Below the pieces are notes generated by a model, which saw nothing but the letters and a program-made list of their open reading frames with translations, searched no databases and was not told the origin of the DNA. Below are positions 25,584 through 33,575 of a stretch of DNA of 64,000 nucleotides, piece after piece (position 1 is the first letter of the stretch; every line of letters starts with the position of its first letter). A program made the position numbers and the translations under genes. The DNA comes from Chitinophaga filiformis (GTDB lineage: Bacteria; Bacteroidota; Bacteroidia; Chitinophagales; Chitinophagaceae), in NCBI RefSeq assembly GCF_900102545.1, contig NZ_FNBN01000005.1, positions 310,001 to 374,000 of the forward strand, in the 5' to 3' direction.

Positions 25584-27698
25584 ATGCAAAGCTTCAGAAC
25601 CGAACTGGAAAATCCCGTGGTTGAGAAAGATATCATAGAACTGGAGAAGAAGATCCGCCAATTCCGCGCAGGACAGATCCCGGAAGAGAAATTCCGTAGC
25701 CTGCGTCTGGCGAGGGGTATTTATGGCCAGCGTCAGGCCGGAGTACAGATGATCCGCATCAAACTGCCTTATGGTAAGATGACGCTGGAGCAATGGAAAC
25801 GTATCTCAGACGTATCAGACGAATATTCTACCGGTAACCTGCACCTGACCACCCGTCAGGATATCCAGATCCACTTCGTAAGCCTGGAAAGGACGCCTGA
25901 ACTGTGGACTAAACTGGATCTGGACGATATCACCATCCGTGAGGCATGTGGTAATACGGTTCGTAACATTACTGCTTCCGACAAGGCAGGTATTGATCCT
26001 GAGGAGCCATTTGACGTTACTCCTTATGCAGATGCAGCCTTCAGGTATTTCCTGCGTAATCCTATCTGCCAGGATATGGGCCGTAAATTTAAGATGGCCT
26101 TTTCCAGCAGCGACGCTGATACCGCCTGGGCATTTATGCACGATATTGGTGTAATACCTAAGGTGCGCCAGGAAAACGGACAGGAAGTGCGCGGTTTCAA
26201 AATACTGGTAGGTGGTGGCCTGGGTGCTCAGCCGTACCTGGCACATGTTGGCCATGAATTCCTGGAAGAAGACCAGCTCATTCCATATATAGAAGCTGTT
26301 TTGCGTGTGTTTGACCGTCATGGTGAAAGAGCCAGCCGTCATAAAGCACGTATGAAGTTCCTCATACAGAAAATTGGTTTTGAAGAGTTCCAGCGTCTGG
26401 TGGCTGAAGAGCGTATCGCTATTAAATCAAAATCCTTCCATGTAGATGCTGATACCTGGGAAGCTCCGGAACTGCCGGCTGCCGATGCGGTATTGCCTGC
26501 ATATACCATCAGGGATCCGAAGAAATATGAAGCCTGGAAACAGACGAACGTCTTCCAGCAGCGTCAGGCCGGCTACTATGCTGCCTATGTACGTGTGCCG
26601 CTGGGAAACATCAGTTCTGTAATATCCCGTCAGCTGATAGAAGCGCTGAAACCTGCCATAGCCAATGATGTACGTGTAACTGCGAATCAGGGTTTACTGC
26701 TGAAATATATCCAGCCTGCGCACCTGCCTTATGTTTTCAGTGCATTGGAAGCAGCAGGTTTTGCTGAACCAGGTTTTGACAGTATTGCAGACATCACCGC
26801 TTGTCCTGGTACCGACACCTGTAACCTGGCTATCTCCAGCAGTACAGGTATCTCTACCGCACTGGAACTGGTGATCCAGGAAGAATTTCCTGACCTGGTA
26901 TACAATAAAGACATTAAGATCAAGATAAGCGGCTGTATGAACTCCTGCGGTCAGCATGGTATTGCCTCCATTGGTTTCCATGGCAGCTCACTGAAAAGCG
27001 GTGGTAAAGTATTACCGGCATTACAGGTGCTCCTGGGTGGTGGTATTGTCGGAGATGGTGTAGGCCGTGTTGCAGACAAAGTGATCAAAGTGCCAAGTAA
27101 AAGAGGCCCGGATGTACTGCGTTCCCTGCTGAATGACTACGAAGCCAATGGTCAGAAAGACGAGAAGTTCAATGATTACTACGACCGTAAAGGTGAAAAA
27201 TACTTCTACGATCTCCTGAAACCATTAACAGATCTGAATACACTGATTGATGAAGATTTCGTTGACTGGGGTCAGGGCGACAAATTCGCAACCGCTATTG
27301 GTGTGGGTGAGTGTGCCAGCGTGGTAATTGACCTGGTAGCGACCCTGCTGTTTGAAGGTGAGGAAAAGCTGCAATGGAGCCAGGCTGCACTGGACGATAA
27401 GCAATATGCAGACAGCATTTACCACTCATACTCCACTTTGGTACAGACTGCGAAAGCACTGTTACTGGGTGAAGGCGTAAGCTGTAATACACAGACAGGT
27501 ATCATCAACGATTTCGACAAACACTTTGTTGAAACCGGCAAATGGCCACTGGATGGCAGCTTTAAAACACTGGTACTGCAGATCAATCAGAATGAACCTT
27601 CTGAAAGCTTTGCAAAACAATATCAGCAACAGGCAGCAGATTTCTACCAACAGGCGCAGTCATACAGACAACAGACAGCAGCAGTTGTAGCGCAATAA
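25584..27698 (+). CDS. Siroheme-dependent sulfite/nitrite reductase with C-terminal HEPN-like domain
   Basis: A 704-residue assimilatory hemoprotein reductase. Two ferredoxin-like half domains and two sulfite/nitrite reductase 4Fe-4S domains cover about residues 1-545. The siroheme/4Fe-4S cysteine set is C407 and C413 (CPGTDTC) with C451 and C455 (CMNSC), the classic C-x5-C / C-x3-C pattern. The DLHLTTRQDIQ-type siroheme-contact segment (residues about 88-96, HLTTRQDIQ) is present. The last ~150 residues (about 550-704) are an all-helical extension that looks like a HEPN domain. The enzyme probably reduces sulfite to sulfide, because it is followed by siroheme genes and not by nitrite genes; the choice of substrate is inferred. 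Start ATG at 25584, directly downstream of the attenuator. Confidence 0.9.
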   Translation: MQSFRTELENPVVEKDIIELEKKIRQFRAGQIPEEKFRSLRLARGIYGQRQAGVQMIRIKLPYGKMTLEQWKRISDVSDEYSTGNLHLTTRQDIQIHFVSLERTPELWTKLDLDDITIREACGNTVRNITASDKAGIDPEEPFDVTPYADAAFRYFLRNPICQDMGRKFKMAFSSSDADTAWAFMHDIGVIPKVRQENGQEVRGFKILVGGGLGAQPYLAHVGHEFLEEDQLIPYIEAVLRVFDRHGERASRHKARMKFLIQKIGFEEFQRLVAEERIAIKSKSFHVDADTWEAPELPAADAVLPAYTIRDPKKYEAWKQTNVFQQRQAGYYAAYVRVPLGNISSVISRQLIEALKPAIANDVRVTANQGLLLKYIQPAHLPYVFSALEAAGFAEPGFDSIADITACPGTDTCNLAISSSTGISTALELVIQEEFPDLVYNKDIKIKISGCMNSCGQHGIASIGFHGSSLKSGGKVLPALQVLLGGGIVGDGVGRVADKVIKVPSKRGPDVLRSLLNDYEANGQKDEKFNDYYDRKGEKYFYDLLKPLTDLNTLIDEDFVDWGQGDKFATAIGVGECASVVIDLVATLLFEGEEKLQWSQAALDDKQYADSIYHSYSTLVQTAKALLLGEGVSCNTQTGIINDFDKHFVETGKWPLDGSFKTLVLQINQNEPSESFAKQYQQQAADFYQQAQSYRQQTAAVVAQ

Positions 27699-27722
27699 AC
27701 GCTTGCGGTTATCATCTTTTAA

Positions 27723-28508
27723 ATGTACACTATGCAGAACATACATCCGAAATTGACACTGGTGGGTGCGGGCCCGGGAGATCCTGAGCTGATCACTGTG
27801 AAAGGCCTGAAAGCCATACAGCAGGCAAGGGTGATCCTTTACGACGCACTTTCCAATAATGAGTTGCTTGAGCATGCGCCCAGCAATTGCCTGAAACGCT
27901 TCGTAGGTAAGCGTGCAGGTATGCATATGTACTCCCAGGATGAGATCAACCGCATGATCGTGAAATATGCGCTAACTTATGGCAGTGTGGTACGCCTCAA
28001 AGGAGGAGACTCTTTCGTATTCGGCCGCGGACAGGAGGAACTGACCTTCGCCCAGCAATTCAACATTGATACGGAAGTTGTGCCAGGCATTACCAGTGCT
28101 ATCTCTGTACCCGGTATCAACAGGATACCTGTTACAGCGCGTAATGTGAGTGAAGGATTTTGGGTCCTGACCGGTACCACACAGAGTGGGAGCTTAGCCC
28201 GTGACCTGGCGTATGCTGTCCAGGCAGATACTACGGTAGTAGTACTCATGGGGATGGGCAAATTGGAGGAGATTGCAGCAGCATACGTAGCACAGGGGAA
28301 AGGCAATGTGCCAGCCGCCATTATCCAGAATGGTACGCTGCCTGACCAGAAGATAGGCATCGGAAATGTAGCAGATCTGAAAGAAATAGCCTTACGCGAT
28401 AACCTGCGTAACCCGGCAATTATTGTAGTAGGAGAAGTGGTGCGTTTTCATGAAGCTTTCCAGGCCGTACAGGAAAAGATAGCAGAACAACTGAAAATAG
28501 CTGTATAA
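27723..28508 (+). CDS. cobA: Uroporphyrinogen-III C-methyltransferase
   Basis: A 261-residue SUMT, a SAM-dependent enzyme that methylates uroporphyrinogen III at C2 and C7 to make precorrin-2, first step to siroheme. The GAGPGDPELIT motif near residue 16 and VVPGITSAISVPG near residue 119 are family signatures, and the LKGGDSFVFGRGQEE segment binds substrate. It follows the reductase by 24 bases, so it is in the same operon and supplies its cofactor. Start ATG at 27723; a second ATG three codons later (27732) is equally possible. Confidence 0.97.
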   Translation: MYTMQNIHPKLTLVGAGPGDPELITVKGLKAIQQARVILYDALSNNELLEHAPSNCLKRFVGKRAGMHMYSQDEINRMIVKYALTYGSVVRLKGGDSFVFGRGQEELTFAQQFNIDTEVVPGITSAISVPGINRIPVTARNVSEGFWVLTGTTQSGSLARDLAYAVQADTTVVVLMGMGKLEEIAAAYVAQGKGNVPAAIIQNGTLPDQKIGIGNVADLKEIALRDNLRNPAIIVVGEVVRFHEAFQAVQEKIAEQLKIAV

Positions 28509-28515
28509 CATATAA

Positions 28516-28579
28516 ATTACACGTGATAAATTACAGGAAGTCCGGATGACGGACAAACACGTAATTTATCACGTGTAAT
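28516..28579. repeat. Long perfect inverted repeat between cobA and siroheme synthase
   Basis: Two exact 19-base arms, ATTACACGTGATAAATTAC at 28516-28534 and its reverse complement at 28561-28579, flank a 26-base loop that itself holds a small hairpin GTCCG-GATGA-CGGAC (28540-28554). No T-run follows, so it does not look like a simple terminator. It may modulate mRNA stability or be a small mobile repeat. Confidence 0.85.
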
Positions 28580-28595
28580 CAGTAATCGCACTATC

Positions 28596-29177
28596 ATGGA
28601 AGAAAATCATCTTTTCCCGGTATTTTTTAAATTGAATCGCCTGCATGTACTGGTTGTGGGAGGGGGAAATATAGGTCATGAAAAAGTAAATGCCTTGCTG
28701 GAAAACTGCCCGCAGGCCAATATCACCGTGGTAGCCACCTGGTTCCAGCCGGAACTGATGGAACTCGTAAAGCATGCACCAAATGTGGAGCTTATCCAGA
28801 AGCCATTTTCCTGTGGCGATATGTTGGGAAAAGACCTGGCTATTGCTGCCACCAGCGACAAGGAGTTAAACATGTATATCTGGGAAAAGGCAAAATGCAG
28901 CAGGGTTTTGATCAATGTAGCCGATACCCCCGAGTTGTGCGATTTTTATTTAGGGTCTATTGTACAAAAAGGCCACCTCAAGATAGCCATCTCTACCAAC
29001 GGAAAATCCCCTACCGTTGCTAAACGCCTGAAAGAAGTATTGCAGGAGGTGATCCCGGGCTCTATCAATGATGTACTGGACAAGTTACAGGTGATCAGAG
29101 AACGGATTAAAGGCGATTTCACGGAAAAAGTAAAACAATTGAACAGGATCACCGATGTCCTGGTTCGGAAAGATTAA
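28596..29177 (+). CDS. Precorrin-2 dehydrogenase / sirohydrochlorin ferrochelatase (Met8-like)
   Basis: A 193-residue protein matching the N-terminal half of CysG. It oxidises precorrin-2 with NAD and inserts iron to make siroheme. The NAD-binding loop VVGGGNIG is at residues 20-27, the VNVADTPELCDFYLGS segment near residue 108 is characteristic, and IAISTNGKSPTVAKRLKE near residue 130 is the catalytic part. With cobA and the reductase it completes the siroheme-to-sulfite-reductase route. It lacks a SUMT domain because cobA is a separate gene. Confidence 0.94.
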   Translation: MEENHLFPVFFKLNRLHVLVVGGGNIGHEKVNALLENCPQANITVVATWFQPELMELVKHAPNVELIQKPFSCGDMLGKDLAIAATSDKELNMYIWEKAKCSRVLINVADTPELCDFYLGSIVQKGHLKIAISTNGKSPTVAKRLKEVLQEVIPGSINDVLDKLQVIRERIKGDFTEKVKQLNRITDVLVRKD

Positions 29178-29784
29178 CCCGTCGTTTCTTCTTTTTTTAT
29201 CTCTCCATTAGACAGATTACTCACAAATATTTGGGAGGCATTACCATGTCCGCCCGTCTGAAATATTCAATTTGTTTCAGTTAAAATAGCGTTCCTGTTT
29301 CAAGCGCTTTCATCTTCTTTTCAGTACTTTCTTATTGTATTATAAATAAAAATATATTTATATTTTACCGCTAATCATTCTAAAATATGAATAGTGATTC
29401 CTATTTTTATAATGAAATAATGATAGATGCTTGTTGTTTTTGAATCGATGTAACGAATATTAGATAAATTATTATTTTAATAATGTGTTTATATCAGGCT
29501 ATACAGACAGCTTCAAAAATTAGATTTAGCCATTTTTAAACCAGTCAGGAGAACAACTTTGTCCTATGATTATTTGGAGATAGTCTGCTCTGCGCTGTAA
29601 AAAACCTTGACATACTGAAAGGGTGTGTCTGAAATTAAACAATTCAGCGGTAAAAGGCGGGGAGAGCTCCGTACTAGGGTCAGCAAGGCTAGTAAAATTT
29701 TTTTGACCTCGCAGTCAGGGTTCACATACTTTTCCCCGTCTTGCGCCGCGCCAATATAAAAATATTCCCGCTTCCCTGAAGTAT

Positions 29785-29928
29785 ATACCTTACACGTCGG
29801 GGCCCAAAAGGGGCCTCGATAAGGTATTTCTCTCCGGAAGCTATGAAAGCTCTTTATAGTTTTATCAACCAGAATTTATATCGCATATAGCGACGAAGCT
29901 ACTGTCCCCTTTTTTAAGGGGACATTTT
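29785..29928 (+). ncRNA. Candidate structured RNA ending in an intrinsic terminator
   Basis: A strong hairpin at 29785-29827 has outer arms ATACCTTA / TAAGGTAT and, after a 4-base bulge, inner arms TCGGGGCCC / GGGCCTCGA around an AAAAG loop. It is followed at 29903-29924 by TGTCCCCTT / AAGGGGACA and a T-rich tail, a good terminator. The 5' end and strand are not certain; the structure is nearly symmetric. No RNA family is recognised. Confidence 0.35.
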
Positions 29929-29978
29929 AAATCTAAATCGTAATAACCAAACCGCCGTTAAAATTCAATAACAACAGC

Positions 29979-30143
29979 ATGGCTGCATGCACCAAATTGA
30001 TCCATCGGTATTTAAAGCCATTCAGAAGGAAAGACGAAGAAAATCTTAGTGAAGCAAGATCCCTGATCAGTTCTAAATTGCATGCCGGAATCCAGGGGGG
30101 AGAAACCGAAAGTGGGAAGGAGGGCTACAACAATGAGAAATGA
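29979..30143 (+). CDS. Possible small ORF, 54 residues
   Basis: An ATG-initiated frame of 54 codons begins MAACTKLIHRYLKPFRRKD and is charged. Its stop overlaps another small ATG frame (30133-30249, 38 residues, hydrophobic centre). Neither resembles a known family and the codon usage is not persuasive. They are reported because they fill an otherwise empty region just after a terminator. Confidence 0.2.
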   Translation: MAACTKLIHRYLKPFRRKDEENLSEARSLISSKLHAGIQGGETESGKEGYNNEK

Positions 30144-30262
30144 GATATCTAAACCAAATTATGCTATGAGCCTCCTTTTCAGTTTCTCCTTTTCTTCGTT
30201 TTTCCTGTTATTGTACGCCCCTCATTTTGCCGCAGCCATCAGGAAATAATATCTTTGGCTCT

Positions 30263-30931
30263 ATGAGCCAATACAACGCAGATGCGCAACAATTGATCAA
30301 TCAGACGGAACAATTTGTAAAAAAAGAACTGGCAGGCGCCGAAGGCGGACATGACTGGTGGCATATTTACCGGGTATGGAAGCTGGCCAAAAAGATCGCT
30401 GCCGGTGAGCAGGTAGATCTGCTGGTAGTGGAACTCAGTGCACTGCTACATGACATTGCCGATTCCAAGTTCCATAATGGCGATGAGAATGTAGGCCCAC
30501 GGAAAGCACGTGCCTATATGGAATCAGCAGGTGTCCCGGAAGCCACTATCCAGCACGTGGTCAATATCATTCTGCATATTTCCTTCAAGGGAGGACACAA
30601 TAATGGCACTTTCCATTCGCCCGAATTGGCCGTAGTGCAGGATGCTGACCGGCTGGATGCCATTGGTGCCATTGGCATTGCCCGTGCTTTTAATTATGGT
30701 GGATTTAAAAACAGGGCCATGTATGACCCGGGTATCGCCCCTGATCTCAATATGACGAAGGAACAGTATAAGAATAGCACTGCCCCGACCATCAATCACT
30801 TTTATGAGAAATTACTACTGCTGAAAGATAGAATGAATACCGCAACAGGTCGCCAGATGGCCCGGGAAAGACATGATTTTATGGAAACTTTCCTGGAGAA
30901 GTTTTATCAGGAGTGGGAGGGGGAAAGCTGA
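30263..30931 (+). CDS. HD-domain phosphohydrolase
   Basis: A 222-residue HD-superfamily metal-dependent phosphohydrolase similar to YedJ. The metal ligands are visible as the GGHDWWHIYRV histidine (about residue 30), the ALLHDIADSKF HD pair (about residue 64), and a downstream VQDADRLDAIGAIG aspartate. The substrate is unknown; the family includes nucleotidases. The ATG at 30263 is preferred over a TTG at 30227 which would only add 12 residues. It is alone on this strand. Confidence 0.9.
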   Translation: MSQYNADAQQLINQTEQFVKKELAGAEGGHDWWHIYRVWKLAKKIAAGEQVDLLVVELSALLHDIADSKFHNGDENVGPRKARAYMESAGVPEATIQHVVNIILHISFKGGHNNGTFHSPELAVVQDADRLDAIGAIGIARAFNYGGFKNRAMYDPGIAPDLNMTKEQYKNSTAPTINHFYEKLLLLKDRMNTATGRQMARERHDFMETFLEKFYQEWEGES

Positions 30932-30989
30932 CGGGAGGAAGAATGCTCCCCGGAAACTCAGATGATCCGGGGAGAAGCTGATCAGTTTT

Positions 30990-31505
30990 TTAAATGAACA
31001 ATGCCCTCAGTTCTTCTGCATCCTGAGGTTTCATTTTGCCGCTCAGGATCAGACGCAACTGGCGTCTGCGCATGGCGCCTTCATATAATAGTTTTTCTTC
31101 TTCAGTATCCGGGATGATCTGGGGAACCTGTCTGGACTTTCCATTGGGGTCCAGTGCTACGAAGGTCATGAAGGCTTCGTTGGACTTATAACGATACTGC
31201 TGTACCGGGTCTTCTCCCCATACCCGCAGATGCACTTCCATAGAGGTGGAAAATGCTCTGCTCACCTTCGCTTCAATATGTACTACGTTACCCAGCTTAA
31301 TCGGGGTCTCAAAAGAAATGTTATCTACAGAAGCAGTTACCACCGGAGCACTGCAATGTTTCATAGTGGCGAGGGCGGCTGCTATGTCCATCCAGTACAT
31401 AAGGCGGCCCCCCATCAGGTTACCGAAAGTGTTGGTGTCGTTGGGCAGTACCAGTTCCGTCATCTGGATCACGGAATCCTGCGCACGCTTGGGCGTTAAT
31501 GTCAT
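30990..31505 (-). CDS. Acyl-CoA thioesterase (hotdog fold)
   Basis: A 171-residue hotdog-fold thioesterase of the YciA/ACOT type that hydrolyses acyl-CoA. The family motif is the N-terminal PNDTNTFGNLMGGRLMYWMD segment (residues about 20-40), with the catalytic Asn/Asp region, and the hydrophobic beta-strand repeats that follow. The C-terminal 40 residues are a charged extension. It is convergent with the HD-domain gene and divergent from pyrG. Confidence 0.93.
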   Translation of the reverse strand: MTLTPKRAQDSVIQMTELVLPNDTNTFGNLMGGRLMYWMDIAAALATMKHCSAPVVTASVDNISFETPIKLGNVVHIEAKVSRAFSTSMEVHLRVWGEDPVQQYRYKSNEAFMTFVALDPNGKSRQVPQIIPDTEEEKLLYEGAMRRRQLRLILSGKMKPQDAEELRALFI

Positions 31506-31677
31506 ATGCTGATTTGTTACGGCGCAAAATTAGCAAGAAGTTTCCTGACAGACGCAAGAAATGCAATACCAGAGTGGGATTTCATCGAATATAAAATTAT
31601 GACCTTCAATTTTCTATAGAAGTGACTTATTATGAAGGTATTATACGTACAGCTGCAACGAAATATGAAAAACCCTT

Positions 31678-31707
31678 TTGGAGCACTTTAAATTTGTCTT
31701 AACTTTG
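31678..31707 (+). promoter_or_regulatory. pyrG promoter
   Basis: TTG at 31678-31680, 19 bases, then TAACTTTG at 31700-31707: a perfect Bacteroidota consensus promoter with the same -7 word and spacing as the sulfite reductase promoter. The start codon is about 100 bases downstream. Confidence 0.7.
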
Positions 31708-31805
31708 CATGACCTTCGGAAGTTATTTTTACTTGACTGGTTACACCAAAAGTCGTCCGGCGCTTCTCTTTAGGTCAAGTATATTCTACAGAATTTTTAG
31801 ATTTT

Positions 31806-33458
31806 ATGGCAAAATATATCTTCGTTACGGGAGGTGTGACTTCCTCGTTGGGTAAAGGAATTATAGCTGCTTCGCTGGCGAAATTATTGCAGGCTCGTGG
31901 CTTTAGAGTGACTATTCAGAAATTTGATCCGTATATCAACGTGGATCCGGGAACATTAAACCCTTACGAACACGGTGAGTGTTATGTAACTGAAGATGGC
32001 GCCGAAACTGACCTCGACCTTGGCCACTACGAACGTTTTCTGAACACGCCTACCTCTCAGGCGAATAACGTGACTACCGGCCGTATTTATCAGACTGTTA
32101 TTAATAAGGAGCGTGAAGGCGCCTACCTGGGCAAAACTGTACAGGTAGTACCGCATATCACTGACGAGATCAAACGCAGGATCCTGCTGCTGGGTAAAGA
32201 CGGTAAATATGATATCGTGATTACCGAGCTGGGTGGTACTGTGGGCGATATCGAGTCCCTGCCTTACATTGAGGCAGTTCGTCAGTTGCAATGGGAACTG
32301 GATGAGCAGGATTGCCTGGTGGTACACCTGACCCTGATCCCTTACCTGCGTGCGGCTAAGGAATTGAAAACCAAGCCTACGCAACACTCTGTGAAAATGA
32401 TGAGTGAGAACGGTGTACATCCTGATGTGATCGTATGCCGTACAGAAGAGCCCATGTACAATGACCTGAAAAAGAAAATAGCGTTGTTCTGTAATGTAAC
32501 AGTAGATGCTGTAATTGAGGCTACCGACATGAGCACTATCTATGAAGTGCCATTGGAAATGCTGCGTGAGAAGCTGGATGTGATCTGTATGAAGAAATTG
32601 CACATCCCTATTGAAAGAGAGCCGGATATGACCAAATGGCGCGCTTTCCTGGATAAGCTGAAATATCCGAAATCCAAGGTAACCATCGGTCTGATCGGAA
32701 AATATGTGGAACTGCAGGACGCTTATAAATCCATCCTGGAATCATTCATTCACGCAGGTGCCATGAATGAATGTAAAGTGGTGGTACAAAATATTCATTC
32801 TGAATTCCTTACACAGGAGAACGTGGCAGAAAAGTTACGTAACCTGGATGGCCTGCTGGTAGCTCCGGGCTTCGGCCATCGTGGTATTGAAGGAAAGATC
32901 GTCGCTATACAATATGCCCGTGAGAACAATCTGCCATTCTTTGGTATCTGCCTGGGTATGCAGATGAGCGTTGTGGAATACGCCCGTAACGTAATAGGCT
33001 GGAAAGATGCTCACTCTACTGAAATGAATCCCGATACGCCTCATGCCGTGATCGGCCTGATGGAAGAGCAGAAAAAGATCACTGTAAAAGGTGGTACCAT
33101 GCGTCTGGGCGCCTATACCTGCGAATTAACACCAGGTTCAAGAGCCGCCGGCATTTATGGTAGCACTATCATCAGCGAGCGCCACCGTCACCGTTATGAA
33201 TTCAACGGTCAGTACCTGGCCGATTTTGAAAAAGCGGGTATGATCCCTTCCGGCCGTAACCCGGAAAGCGGACTGGTGGAAATGGTAGAACTGCCAGACC
33301 ATCCGTTCTTTGTAGGCTGTCAGTTCCATCCTGAACTGAAAAGTACGGTTGAAGCGCCTGCACCACTGTTCGTGCACTTTATTGCTGCCGCCAAACAGTA
33401 TGCGGAAGACAAGACCAATAAGGCAAAAGTTGCTGAAGAAAAGATTGCCCACCAATAA
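31806..33458 (+). CDS. pyrG: CTP synthase
   Basis: A 550-residue enzyme that aminates UTP to CTP with ATP and glutamine. The synthetase domain (about 1-270) has GGVTSSLGKGI at residues 9-19. The class I glutaminase domain (about 290-535) has the nucleophile C382 in FFGICLGMQ, and H508/E510 in FHPELKS complete the triad. Length matches the family. It has its own promoter, with yidC about 115 bases downstream. Confidence 0.98.
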   Translation: MAKYIFVTGGVTSSLGKGIIAASLAKLLQARGFRVTIQKFDPYINVDPGTLNPYEHGECYVTEDGAETDLDLGHYERFLNTPTSQANNVTTGRIYQTVINKEREGAYLGKTVQVVPHITDEIKRRILLLGKDGKYDIVITELGGTVGDIESLPYIEAVRQLQWELDEQDCLVVHLTLIPYLRAAKELKTKPTQHSVKMMSENGVHPDVIVCRTEEPMYNDLKKKIALFCNVTVDAVIEATDMSTIYEVPLEMLREKLDVICMKKLHIPIEREPDMTKWRAFLDKLKYPKSKVTIGLIGKYVELQDAYKSILESFIHAGAMNECKVVVQNIHSEFLTQENVAEKLRNLDGLLVAPGFGHRGIEGKIVAIQYARENNLPFFGICLGMQMSVVEYARNVIGWKDAHSTEMNPDTPHAVIGLMEEQKKITVKGGTMRLGAYTCELTPGSRAAGIYGSTIISERHRHRYEFNGQYLADFEKAGMIPSGRNPESGLVEMVELPDHPFFVGCQFHPELKSTVEAPAPLFVHFIAAAKQYAEDKTNKAKVAEEKIAHQ

Positions 33459-33575
33459 TGAATATTTATAAGTAACAGGCTTTCAGTGGTAACAACAGGG
33501 TATTAACTTTGTTGATTACAACTGAAAGCTTATTGCTTTTACTTACCTTTGCTGCCTAAATTTTAATTGAATTTC

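Larger units (their letters stand above)
29178..30262. other. Long AT-rich intergenic region with structured segment
   Basis: Nearly 1.1 kb with no convincing large ORF. 29320-29480 is strongly AT-rich. A structured GC-richer segment follows at about 29620-29930 (annotated separately). From 29979 two small overlapping frames run to 30249. A phrase at 29623 (GGGTGTGTCTGAAATT) resembles an insertion-sequence end, but no partner end or transposase was seen. Confidence 0.4.

Noticed and set aside
29623..29640. Insertion-sequence end
   Set aside because: The phrase GGGTGTGTCTGAAATT looks like a terminal repeat, but no matching second end, target duplication or transposase was found nearby.
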